Below, piece after piece: positions 1 through 5,081 of a stretch of DNA of 6,529 bases. The DNA comes from Gallionella sp. (GTDB taxonomy: Bacteria > Pseudomonadota > Gammaproteobacteria > Burkholderiales > Gallionellaceae). The stretch is from assembly GCA_024654105.1 (NCBI GenBank), contig JANLID010000406.1, positions 1 to 6,529 of the forward strand, given 5' to 3'. The notes beneath the pieces were generated by a model, which did no database searches, was not told the origin of the DNA, and saw only the letters and a program-made list of their open reading frames with translations. The position numbers and the translations under genes are program-made. Numbering within the stretch: position 1 is the stretch's first letter; every line of letters begins with the position of its first letter.

Positions 1-405
1 GATGGCAGCATTGATCGCCACATCCTCGTCGGCGATGCGCGCCGCCTCCCGCCAGGCTGCAGCGGCGCGTTCGTTCACGGGCAACGGCACAAGCAAAGAA
101 TGCATTTTTGCCACGCCCCAGCGCAAATTCACCGCCGTCGGGCGCGCCGCGAGCAGCACGCTACATGCCTCCGCCAGCGCGGCATCCGAGGCGTGGTCGC
201 GCATCGCCAGCGCCACGCCGTAGGCCGCCGTCACGCCGATCAGCGGCGCGCCGCGCACCTGCATGTCGCGTATCGCGCGCTCGGCATCGCGCATGGTGTT
301 CAGGCGCAATGTGGCAAAAACATGTGGCAGTCGGGTCTGGTCGATGATCTCTACCACATCGGTGGCGGGCCAGATGGTGCGATAAGGTTTACCGTTAATT
401 TTCAT
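1..405 (-). CDS. mtnA: S-methyl-5-thioribose-1-phosphate isomerase, N-terminal 135 codons (cut by window edge)
   Basis: MtnA converts 5-methylthioribose-1-phosphate to methylthioribulose-1-phosphate in the cytoplasmic methionine salvage pathway. My reading of the minus strand gives 135 open codons from the ATG at 405 to the left edge. It starts MKINGKPYRTIW, followed by VEIIDQTRLPH (18-28), RGAPLIG (51-57) with TAAYG just after, and PTAVNLRWG (89-97). These are the characteristic N-terminal blocks of the MtnA/eIF2B-like family. The C-terminal catalytic Cys and Asp lie outside the window. The A of its ATG is also the last base of the apt stop (TAATG), and an AAGG stretch inside the apt end sits 6 nt upstream, so translation is probably coupled to apt. 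It uses the sugar phosphate made by MtnP upstream. Identity is firm; completeness cannot be judged. Confidence 0.95.
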   Translation of the reverse strand, partial: MKINGKPYRTIWPATDVVEIIDQTRLPHVFATLRLNTMRDAERAIRDMQVRGAPLIGVTAAYGVALAMRDHASDAALAEACSVLLAARPTAVNLRWGVAKMHSLLVPLPVNERAAAAWREAARIADEDVAINAAI

Positions 406-932
406 TAATCACCTTCAAATTCACAGAGCGCGAACACCTTGTGCCCCAACTTCTCCAGCCGCGCCCGTCCGCCGATATCCGGCAAGTCGATCACGAAGCA
501 GCATTCCACCACCACCCCACCCATATCCTGGATCAGTCCGGCGGCGGCTTCCGCCGTGCCGCCGGTGGCGATCAGGTCATCCACCAGCAGGACGCGGTCG
601 CCCTTCTGGATCGCATCGGTGTGAATCTCGATGCGGTCCGTACCATATTCAAGCTGGTAGTCGCGTCCGATCGTTGCGGCGGGCAGCTTGCCTTTTTTGC
701 GCACCGGCACGAAGCCAAGACCAAGCTCATAGGCGACTGGCGTGCCGATGATGAAGCCGCGCGATTCGATGCCGGCCACCTTGTCGATTTTCATGCCCTT
801 GTAACGGCTAGTGATTTCGTGAATCGTGGCGCGCAGCCCGACCGGGTCTTTCAGCAGCGTGGTGATGTCGCGGAACATGATGCCCTGATGCGGGTAATGC
901 GGGACGGTGCGAATTCTCGATTTGATAGGCAT
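405..932 (-). CDS. apt: Adenine phosphoribosyltransferase
   Basis: Apt joins adenine to PRPP to give AMP and pyrophosphate, a cytosolic purine salvage step. The 175-residue product has the usual bacterial length. Family blocks visible are YPHQGIMFRDIT (13-24), GIESRGF (54-60), FVPVRKKGKLP (74-84), LEYGTD (94-99) and the PRPP-binding motif VLLVDDLIATGGT (114-126) with its two Asp residues. The ATG at 932 is preceded by AGGAG (938-942 on the complement) at 5 nt, which fixes the start. It follows mtnP after 68 bp and overlaps mtnA by one base. Adenine released by MtnP is the obvious substrate in this context. The only odd point is the repeat-derived upstream region, which can form a hairpin in the transcript. 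Confidence 0.97.
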   Translation of the reverse strand: MPIKSRIRTVPHYPHQGIMFRDITTLLKDPVGLRATIHEITSRYKGMKIDKVAGIESRGFIIGTPVAYELGLGFVPVRKKGKLPAATIGRDYQLEYGTDRIEIHTDAIQKGDRVLLVDDLIATGGTAEAAAGLIQDMGGVVVECCFVIDLPDIGGRARLEKLGHKVFALCEFEGD

Positions 933-937
933 GTTTT

Positions 938-942
938 CTCCT
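938..942 (-). promoter_or_regulatory. Shine-Dalgarno sequence of apt
   Basis: AGGAG on the minus strand, 5 nt before the apt ATG. It shows that apt has its own strong initiation site after the repeat-filled gap behind mtnP. Confidence 0.75.
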
Positions 943-943
943 G

Positions 944-1025
944 GTAAGTGGTAAGTGGGTCGCTGCGCTCAGTGGGAAGTGGGGGCGGCTTTCCCACTCT
1001 CTACTTCCCACTCCCCACTCCCCGC
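944..1025. repeat. Degenerate heptamer repeat in two opposed arms, overlapping the mtnP 3' end
   Basis: The right arm is five 7-base units (991-1025) in phase: TTCCCAC, TCTCTAC, TTCCCAC, TCCCCAC and TCCCCGC. The left arm carries GTAAGTG twice (944-957), then GTGGGAA and GTGGGGG (972-985), the same motif on the other strand. The 10-base AGTGGGAAGT (971-980) is exactly complementary to ACTTCCCACT (1003-1012), so DNA or mRNA could fold with a 22-nt loop; G-T pairs could extend the stem inward. The right arm runs into mtnP and supplies its final codons and stop. The pattern recalls the short tandemly repeated heptamers known from some bacteria, notably cyanobacteria; that comparison is by resemblance only. 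There is no T run, so it is not a clear intrinsic terminator. Confidence 0.75.
951..983 (+). repeat. Dispersed 33-bp repeat, copy 1
   Basis: This lies within the left arm of the heptamer region. It matches the reverse complement of 3058-3090 at 26 of 33 positions by hand alignment, around an identical 13-base core CGCTGCGCTCAGT (961-973). The core interrupts the heptamer pattern in both copies. Confidence 0.6.
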
Positions 1026-1885
1026 TTCTCAAGCACCCTGCCCGCCACCGCGGACAGCTTCTCGACCATCACAGGATCGCGTGCTTCCGGTGCGGTGATG
1101 ATGGCGTACTGCAACACGTTGCGGCAGCCGCATTGGCAAGCCGCAGCATCGCCATTCACGCGCGGCGCAACATTCTTGACCAGCGCGCGCGCCTTGTCGG
1201 CATTTTCCAGCAGCACCTTGACGATCGCCTCGACCGTGACATCGTCATGATTGGGATGCCAGCAGTCGTAGTCGGTCACCATCGCGACAGTGGCGTAGCA
1301 AATTTCGGCTTCGCGCGCGAGCTTGGCTTCCGGCATGTTGGTCATGCCGATCACATCGCAGTTCCACGAGCGGTACAGCTCGGATTCCGCAAGGCTTGAG
1401 AATTGCATGCCTTCCATCACCAGATAGGTCCCGCCGCGCGACACCGGAATGCCGACCTGCTGCGCCGCCGCATAAAGATGGTCGCCCAGACGCTGGCATA
1501 CCGGGCGCGCCATCGAGACATGCGCGACCAGGCCGTTGCCGAAGAAGCTCTTTTCCCGTGCGAAGGTGCGGTCGATGAATTGGTCGACGATAACGAACAT
1601 GCCCGGCGCGAGATGCTCGCGAAGCGATCCCACCGCGCTAACCGAGATGATGTCTGTCACACCGAGGCGTTTGAGCGCGTCGATGTTGGCGCGAAAGTTG
1701 ATTGCGGACGGCGGGATACGATGCCCGCGCCCGTGGCGCGGCAGAAAGGCGATAGGCTGCCCCGCCAGTTCGCCAATCAGAATTTCATCCGACGGTTCGC
1801 CGAATGAAGATGCTGCCTTTACCCAGCGCGTGTTCTCCAATCCTTCGATGTCGTAAACGCCGCTGCCACCGATGATGCCTAACAT
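1001..1885 (-). CDS. mtnP: 5'-methylthioadenosine phosphorylase (possibly methylthioinosine phosphorylase)
   Basis: MtnP phosphorolyses methylthioadenosine, the by-product of polyamine and homoserine-lactone synthesis, to adenine and methylthioribose-1-phosphate. The 294-residue protein shows GGSG (6-9), PRHGRGH (49-55), SAVGSLRE (83-90), DQFIDRT (101-107), EGMQFSSLAES (158-168), GMTNMPEAKLAREAE (180-194) and TDYDCWH (204-210). The two Asp of that last motif are the base-binding pair of the MTAP family and favour an adenine substrate, as does the downstream apt. A CQCGC cluster (250-254) recalls the C-terminal CxC region of some MTAPs. The ATG at 1885 has GGAGG at 7 nt. The last residues, RGVGSGK, and the TAG stop are encoded by a heptamer repeat. 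Position 160 is Met where relatives I recall have Pro. An MTIP-type specificity cannot be excluded from sequence. Confidence 0.93.
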   Translation of the reverse strand: MLGIIGGSGVYDIEGLENTRWVKAASSFGEPSDEILIGELAGQPIAFLPRHGRGHRIPPSAINFRANIDALKRLGVTDIISVSAVGSLREHLAPGMFVIVDQFIDRTFAREKSFFGNGLVAHVSMARPVCQRLGDHLYAAAQQVGIPVSRGGTYLVMEGMQFSSLAESELYRSWNCDVIGMTNMPEAKLAREAEICYATVAMVTDYDCWHPNHDDVTVEAIVKVLLENADKARALVKNVAPRVNGDAAACQCGCRNVLQYAIITAPEARDPVMVEKLSAVAGRVLEKRGVGSGK

Positions 1886-1892
1886 AACCTTT

Positions 1893-1897
1893 CCTCC
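1893..1897 (-). promoter_or_regulatory. Shine-Dalgarno sequence of mtnP
   Basis: GGAGG on the minus strand, 7 nt before the mtnP ATG. It sits in the 18-bp gap just after the alr stop, which supports cotranscription and the chosen start. Confidence 0.8.
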
Positions 1898-1903
1898 GTT
1901 GTT

Positions 1904-3025
1904 TCAAACTATAACCGGTACGCGCGCAGTCAGCGCGCACATTAATTCATAGCTGACGGTTCCCGCCGCGCGTGCCACTTCCTCAATCGGCATGTCCTCG
2001 CCCCATAACACGACACGGCTGCCGACACCGGCTTGCGGCAGTTTGCTCAAGTCCGCATACAGCATATCCATCGAGACGCGCCCCAGGGTTTGTGCCGTTT
2101 GCCCGTCCACCAACAGCGGCGTACCGTTCGGCGCGCACCCGCAAGGGGTAGGCCGGTGGATGCCCGGAGCCTCCGGCTCCACCCTTCCGCTCTGGCGCGG
2201 ATAGCCGTCGGCATAGCCGCAGGCGACGATGCCGACGCGCATCGCATGTTCGGCGCGGAACAGCGCGCCGTAGCCGATCTCGTCGCCGGCGCGCAAGTCC
2301 TGCACGGCGATGATGCGGCTGCGCAGCGTCATCGCCGGCTGCAAGCCGAGTTGTTGCGCGCTGACCTCGGCGAAGGGCGATGCGCCATACAGCATGAGAC
2401 CGGGGCGCACCCAGTCGCCATGCGTTTCCGGGTAACGCAACAACGCAGCAGAATTCGCCAGCGAGCGCGGCACTCGATAGGGTGCGGCGAAATCGTTGAA
2501 ACGGGCGAGCGGTTCGGCAATACCACGCGCCTCGTCGGCGTTGGCAAAGTGCGTCACCAGCGTGATGCCGCGCACCGCGCGATGGCTGCGCAATTGCTCC
2601 AGCGCCTGCACCGCCTGCTGCGGCGTGAAACCGAGGCGGTTCATGCCGCTGTTAACCTTGAGCCAGATGTCCAGTTTTTCGCGCCCGGGATAAGCGTCAA
2701 GCATGGCGATCTGTTGCGCATTGTAAATGACACAAGCCAGATCATATTGCGCGACAACCGGCAATTCCTGTGCGTCGAAGAATCCTTCCAGCAGCAGGAT
2801 CGTCTGGCGAAAACCCGCCTCGCGCAGTTGCACCGCATCCTGGATATCCAGCAGCGCAAAGCCATCTGCCGCAGACAACGCTTCGGCGGTTCGCATCAAT
2901 CCGTGCCCATAGCCGTCCGCCTTGATCACCGCCATGATGCGTGCGGACGGCGCGGCACGGCGCGCCACGCGGAGATTACTCTCCAGCGCGTTCAGGTTGA
3001 TATGGGCTTGTATGGGGCGGGGCAT
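1904..3025 (-). CDS. alr: Alanine racemase with an in-frame 19-residue insertion
   Basis: Alr is a PLP enzyme that interconverts L- and D-alanine for peptidoglycan in the cytoplasm. The 373-residue product has the PLP lysine K35 in AVIKADGYGHG (32-42), KVNSGMNRLGF (123-133), THFANAD (158-164), RPGLMLYG (207-214), the catalytic Tyr Y252 in GYGA, GYADGYPR (270-277) and GRVSMDM (315-321). Between GYPRQ and APNGTP, normally almost adjacent, lie 19 extra residues (279-297). Without them the length is 354, normal for the family. All catalytic residues remain, so activity is plausible. The start at 3025 gives the typical MPRPIQAHINLNAL beginning but has no clear Shine-Dalgarno sequence, because a heptamer repeat occupies the leader. 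It is probably the first gene of the operon, 18 bp ahead of mtnP. Confidence 0.95.
   Translation of the reverse strand: MPRPIQAHINLNALESNLRVARRAAPSARIMAVIKADGYGHGLMRTAEALSAADGFALLDIQDAVQLREAGFRQTILLLEGFFDAQELPVVAQYDLACVIYNAQQIAMLDAYPGREKLDIWLKVNSGMNRLGFTPQQAVQALEQLRSHRAVRGITLVTHFANADEARGIAEPLARFNDFAAPYRVPRSLANSAALLRYPETHGDWVRPGLMLYGASPFAEVSAQQLGLQPAMTLRSRIIAVQDLRAGDEIGYGALFRAEHAMRVGIVACGYADGYPRQSGRVEPEAPGIHRPTPCGCAPNGTPLLVDGQTAQTLGRVSMDMLYADLSKLPQAGVGSRVVLWGEDMPIEEVARAAGTVSYELMCALTARVPVIV
2135..2191. repeat. Palindrome-rich in-frame insertion within alr
   Basis: This 57-bp segment matches the 19 surplus codons of alr; the ends are uncertain by a few bases. It contains GGTGGA/TCCACC arms (2155-2160 and 2178-2183) enclosing CCGGAG-C-CTCCGG (2164-2176), with an alternative stem GGAGCC/GGCTCC (2166-2171 and 2175-2180), and a small ACCC/GGGT stem at 2137-2149. 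A GTAG tetramer stands at 2148-2151 before the main palindrome, as in REP elements, but its sequence differs from the REPs at 4385-5081. I read it as a palindromic repeat that entered the gene in frame. Without a second copy in the window, its mobility is inferred. Confidence 0.6.
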
Positions 3026-3059
3026 GATTTCGAGTTTCGTGTTCGGGGTTTCAGGTTTC
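3025..3059. repeat. Heptamer array filling the alr leader
   Basis: Five consecutive 7-base units on the plus strand are TGATTTC, GAGTTTC, GTGTTCG, GGGTTTC and AGGTTTC. The third is the most diverged. The array begins at the first base of the alr start codon, so on the minus strand it forms the whole immediate 5' leader (GAAACCT-like units) and leaves no recognisable Shine-Dalgarno sequence. The unit differs from the heptamer at 944-1025, but the period is the same. Confidence 0.6.
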
Positions 3060-3090
3060 CACTACCTACTGAGCGCAGCGGTCCACTCCC
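3058..3090 (-). repeat. Dispersed 33-bp repeat, copy 2 (inverted)
   Basis: The reverse complement matches 951-983 at 26 of 33 positions. The core ACTGAGCGCAGCG (3068-3080) is the exact complement of the 13-base core of copy 1. It abuts the heptamer array of the alr leader. Both copies therefore sit beside heptamer repeats in intergenic DNA. Confidence 0.6.
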
Positions 3091-3170
3091 CCCTTTCCAT
3101 GATGCACGAATGATAGCAGGGGTAATGCTTTCGTGATATAAAACGGCCTGCTAAAAATAATCCCCGTTTA
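3091..3170. promoter_or_regulatory. Divergent alr/lplT intergenic region, weak promoter candidates
   Basis: This is the only non-repeat DNA between the two divergent starts, so both promoters should be here or in the adjacent repeats. On the minus strand TATCAT (3110-3115) could be a -10 for alr, and on the plus strand TATAAA (3137-3142) could be a -10 for lplT. Neither has a convincing -35 at 16-18 bp. No clear Shine-Dalgarno sequence precedes the lplT ATG. AAACGG (3141-3146) and CCGTTT (3164-3169) could pair across that start region, but six pairs with a 17-nt loop is weak. Confidence 0.25.
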
Positions 3171-4388
3171 ATGAATCTCGGTTTTTACATCATCCTCGCG
3201 GCGCAATTCCTGTCCGCGCTCGCCGACAACGCCTTGCTGTTTGCCGCGATTGCCCTGCTCATGGATTTAAGCTCGCCGGCCTGGCACACGCCGGTATTGC
3301 AGCAGAGCTTCATTGTTTCCTACATCGTGCTGGCGCCCTTCGTCGGTGCATTCGCCGACTCCTTGCCCAAGGGGCGCGTAATGTTCATCAGCAACATCAT
3401 CAAGCTGATTGGTTGCGTTGCCATGCTGATCGGCATCCACCCCCTGCTTGCTTACGGCCTGGTCGGGCTGGGGGCTGCCGCCTATTCCCCCGCCAAATAC
3501 GGCATCCTCGCCGAATACCTGCCGCCCGACCAACTGGTCAAGGCAAACGGCTGGATGGAAGGGTTGACCGTCGCGGCCATCGTGCTCGGCGCGATAGTCG
3601 GCGGCATCCTGATCAACCCAACCCTCGCCGCCCCGTTGGTGCAAACGCTGGGCATTCCACTGATTGACAGCGTCGCTGAATTGGCCATCGCCGTCATCGT
3701 ACTGATCTACATCGCCGCCGCGATTTTCAACCTGTACATCCCGTATGTAGCCATTGACCACAAGCCGCTCAGCCGCAACCCGGTATTTCTGACCAAGGAC
3801 TTCTGGCACTGCTTCATGCTGTTGTGGAAAGACCCGCTCGGACAGGTTTCGCTGGCCGTCACCACGCTGTTCTGGGGCGCGGGCGCCACGCTGCGCCTGG
3901 TAGTGCTGGCTTGGGCTGCGATTGCCTTGCACTACAATATCAGCGCCGCCGCCAAGCTCACCGCGTGGGTGGCTATCGGCATCGCCATCGGCTCGGTGTT
4001 GGCGGCAAAATACATCAATCTGGAACATTCCGTGAAGGTGCTGCCGGTCGGTATCGCGATGGGTATCGTTGTGCTGATAATGATCCCGGTGACCGACAGC
4101 ACGCTGGCGATTTTTCTGCTGATCGCTATCGGCGCGATGGGCGGCTTCTTCGTCGTACCGATGAATGCGCTGCTACAACATCGCGGCCACCTGCTGATGG
4201 GCGCGGGGCGCTCGATCGCGGTGCAGAATTTCAACGAGAACCTGAGCATCTTCGCCATGCTGGGGCTGTACGCCCTGATGGAGGGGCTGGAGCTGCACAT
4301 CTACCTCATCATTCTGGTATTCGGCCTGCTGCTGTCCGGCATCATGACCGCGCTGTACAAGAAACACGGGCGCGACCGATATCTGTAG
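3171..4388 (+). CDS. lplT: Lysophospholipid transporter, MFS family
   Basis: LplT flips lysophospholipids, chiefly lysophosphatidylethanolamine, across the inner membrane for reacylation. The 405-residue protein is hydrophobic throughout, consistent with about 12 membrane segments. Marks of the family are AQFLSALADNALLF (11-24), the MFS motif-A-like GAFADSLPKGRV (59-70), LVGLGAAAYSPAKYGIL (97-113), then KANGWMEG, LFWGAGATLR and, near the end, GGFFVVPMNALLQHRG. These blocks agree with E. coli LplT as I remember it. In E. coli the partner acyltransferase Aas is encoded next to lplT; no aas is seen here and it may be elsewhere. It is transcribed away from alr. Its TAG stop (4386-4388) lies within the GTAG head of a REP element, so its final codons abut mobile DNA. 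The start is the first ATG after the intergenic region. Confidence 0.9.
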   Translation: MNLGFYIILAAQFLSALADNALLFAAIALLMDLSSPAWHTPVLQQSFIVSYIVLAPFVGAFADSLPKGRVMFISNIIKLIGCVAMLIGIHPLLAYGLVGLGAAAYSPAKYGILAEYLPPDQLVKANGWMEGLTVAAIVLGAIVGGILINPTLAAPLVQTLGIPLIDSVAELAIAVIVLIYIAAAIFNLYIPYVAIDHKPLSRNPVFLTKDFWHCFMLLWKDPLGQVSLAVTTLFWGAGATLRLVVLAWAAIALHYNISAAAKLTAWVAIGIAIGSVLAAKYINLEHSVKVLPVGIAMGIVVLIMIPVTDSTLAIFLLIAIGAMGGFFVVPMNALLQHRGHLLMGAGRSIAVQNFNENLSIFAMLGLYALMEGLELHIYLIILVFGLLLSGIMTALYKKHGRDRYL

Positions 4389-4432
4389 GGGCAACCCCCC
4401 GTGGTTGCCCTACCCCCCGTGGTTGCCCCTAC
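4385..4432. repeat. REP element, left end of the RAYT unit
   Basis: It starts with the GTAG tetranucleotide (4385-4388), then stem GGGCAACC (4389-4396), loop CCCCGT and GGTTGCCC (4403-4410). A second CCCCCCGTGGTTGCCC follows 18 bp on (4413-4428), and the element closes with CTAC. The outermost 12 bases, GTAGGGGCAACC and GGTTGCCCCTAC, are perfectly complementary. GTAG plus hairpin is the known signature of REP sequences recognised by RAYT transposases. It lies between convergent lplT and RAYT genes and gives each its TAG stop. It might act as a bidirectional terminator, but there is no T tract. Confidence 0.9.
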
Positions 4433-5016
4433 GGTGACGGCATTGCATCCGGGTGTAACGTATCCTCTTCCCAGCGGCGCGGATTGTCGCCGATGTATTC
4501 GGCAATGCCCCGGTAATCGTCTTCGTTGCGGATGATGTGCTCATAATAATTGCGCTGCCACAATCTTCCGCAGAACGGCTGCCAACCGTGTTGATTCACA
4601 CCGTCCGCATACCGCCTCGCGGTCATGCTCTCGAATCGGTGCACAACATCGCCTAACGATAACGCCGTAGGGGCAACCCCCTGTGGTTGCCCGTTTGCCC
4701 CCACCCGTGGTTGCCCTGCGTGCAAAACAGGGCAGGCGCGGGGGCCTGCCCCTACGAAGTGGATGATGCCGTGAATATGGTTGGGCATTACCACGAACGT
4801 CCCGGCTGCTACGCCGGGATAAAACACGGTCAGCCCGTTCCAGATTTTCTCCATCATCCGCCCCGCCTCGTTCGACATCATCGCGCCGTTCTCAATAGCA
4901 CCAAACAAACATTCCTTGCCCTGCACACATATCGTGACGAAATACGCGCCCGCCTGCGAATAATCGTAGTCTTGCAGGCGAATGCTGCGGCGATGGTGAA
5001 TACGAGAATTGTTCAT
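4429..5016 (-). CDS. REP-associated tyrosine transposase (RAYT, Y1/HUH family)
   Basis: RAYTs are single-strand DNA nucleases related to IS200/IS605 TnpA that bind and cut GTAG-headed REP hairpins. The 195-residue protein has the HUH-type metal motif MPNHIHGIIH (77-86; H80 and H82) and the nucleophile region LWQRNYYEHIIRNE (152-165; Y157 or Y158). It also has the family's N-terminal RRSIRLQDYDYSQAGAYFVTI (9-29) and C-terminal YIGDNPRRWEED (174-185). I chose the ATG at 5016 because GGAGG lies 5 nt upstream. The open frame reaches 5064, but those 16 codons are mostly REP sequence. Residues 88-117 are encoded by an internal REP pair, splitting the catalytic motifs with a Gly/Pro-rich loop. The TAG stop comes from the flanking REP. 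The catalytic motifs are intact, so it may be active. Confidence 0.92.
   Translation of the reverse strand: MNNSRIHHRRSIRLQDYDYSQAGAYFVTICVQGKECLFGAIENGAMMSNEAGRMMEKIWNGLTVFYPGVAAGTFVVMPNHIHGIIHFVGAGPRACPVLHAGQPRVGANGQPQGVAPTALSLGDVVHRFESMTARRYADGVNQHGWQPFCGRLWQRNYYEHIIRNEDDYRGIAEYIGDNPRRWEEDTLHPDAMPSP
4667..4755. repeat. Inverted REP pair (REPIN-like) inside the RAYT coding sequence
   Basis: Two REPs face each other with GTAG heads outward. On the plus strand: GTAG (4667-4670), stem GGGCAACC (4671-4678), loop CCCTGT, GGTTGCCC (4685-4692). On the minus strand: GTAG (4755-4752), stem GGGCAGGC (4751-4744), loop CCCCGC, GCCTGCCC (4737-4730). A further GGTTGCCC lies at 4709-4716. The two stems differ at two paired positions and both remain fully paired. 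The block is read in frame as RAYT residues 88-117 without a stop: here the head is read GTA-G, not G-TAG. Confidence 0.88.
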
Positions 5017-5021
5017 CGGCG

Positions 5022-5026
5022 CCTCC
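5022..5026 (-). promoter_or_regulatory. Shine-Dalgarno sequence deciding the RAYT start
   Basis: GGAGG on the minus strand, 5 nt before the ATG at 5016. It favours this start over the longer frame from 5064, which would translate the flanking REP. Confidence 0.75.
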
Positions 5027-5031
5027 GCATC

Positions 5032-5081
5032 GTTGGGGCAACCACGGGGGGTTAGGGCAACCACGGGGGGGTTGCCCCTAC
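5032..5081. repeat. REP element, right end of the RAYT unit
   Basis: Read on the minus strand it has GTAG (5081-5078), stem GGGCAACC (5077-5070), a 7-nt loop, GGTTGCCC (5062-5055), and then a second CCCCCCGTGGTTGCCC copy, as in the left-end REP. The distal end is GTTGGGGC rather than GTAGGGGC, so the inner GTAG is lost by one base. The outer 12-base arms (5032-5043 and 5070-5081) pair with that one mismatch. Its GTAG provides the stop codon of the neighbouring GGDEF-EAL gene. Confidence 0.88.

Larger units (their letters stand above)
4385..5081. mobile_element. REP-RAYT-REP unit
   Basis: A 697-bp unit holds one RAYT gene bounded by two near-identical REP elements in inverted orientation, each with its GTAG head at the outer edge. 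The repeat at 5032-5081 is the reverse complement of the one at 4385-4432 apart from a few bases. No target duplication is visible outside the ends, as expected for a Y1 HUH-type enzyme that does not make staggered cuts. RAYTs are generally regarded as domesticated agents that spread REPs, so present mobility of the whole unit is uncertain. Confidence 0.75.

Noticed and set aside
2033..3136. A 367-codon open frame on the plus strand
   Set aside because: It lies opposite alr, a clear alanine racemase with all its motifs. The translation is rich in Arg, His and Gln with no recognisable domain, as expected for an antisense frame in GC-rich coding DNA.
3141..3169. AAACGG/CCGTTT inverted repeat just before lplT as an operator or riboswitch
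   Set aside because: Six base pairs with a 17-nt loop is too weak, and no known aptamer motif is visible.
3267..4028. A 253-codon open frame on the minus strand
   Set aside because: It is antisense to lplT. Its Gln/Asp/Gly-rich translation mirrors hydrophobic codons on the other strand and has no domain.
4385..4432. Intrinsic terminator between lplT and the RAYT
   Set aside because: The hairpin is strong, but neither strand has the following T run. It is better called a REP, with termination only possible.
5017..5064. Longer RAYT start giving 211 residues
   Set aside because: The additional 16 codons read through REP sequence and no Shine-Dalgarno precedes them, whereas the ATG at 5016 has GGAGG at 5 nt.
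4385..5081. Repeats around the RAYT as a CRISPR array
   Set aside because: The repeats are inverted hairpins with GTAG heads next to a Y1 transposase and have no regular spacers.
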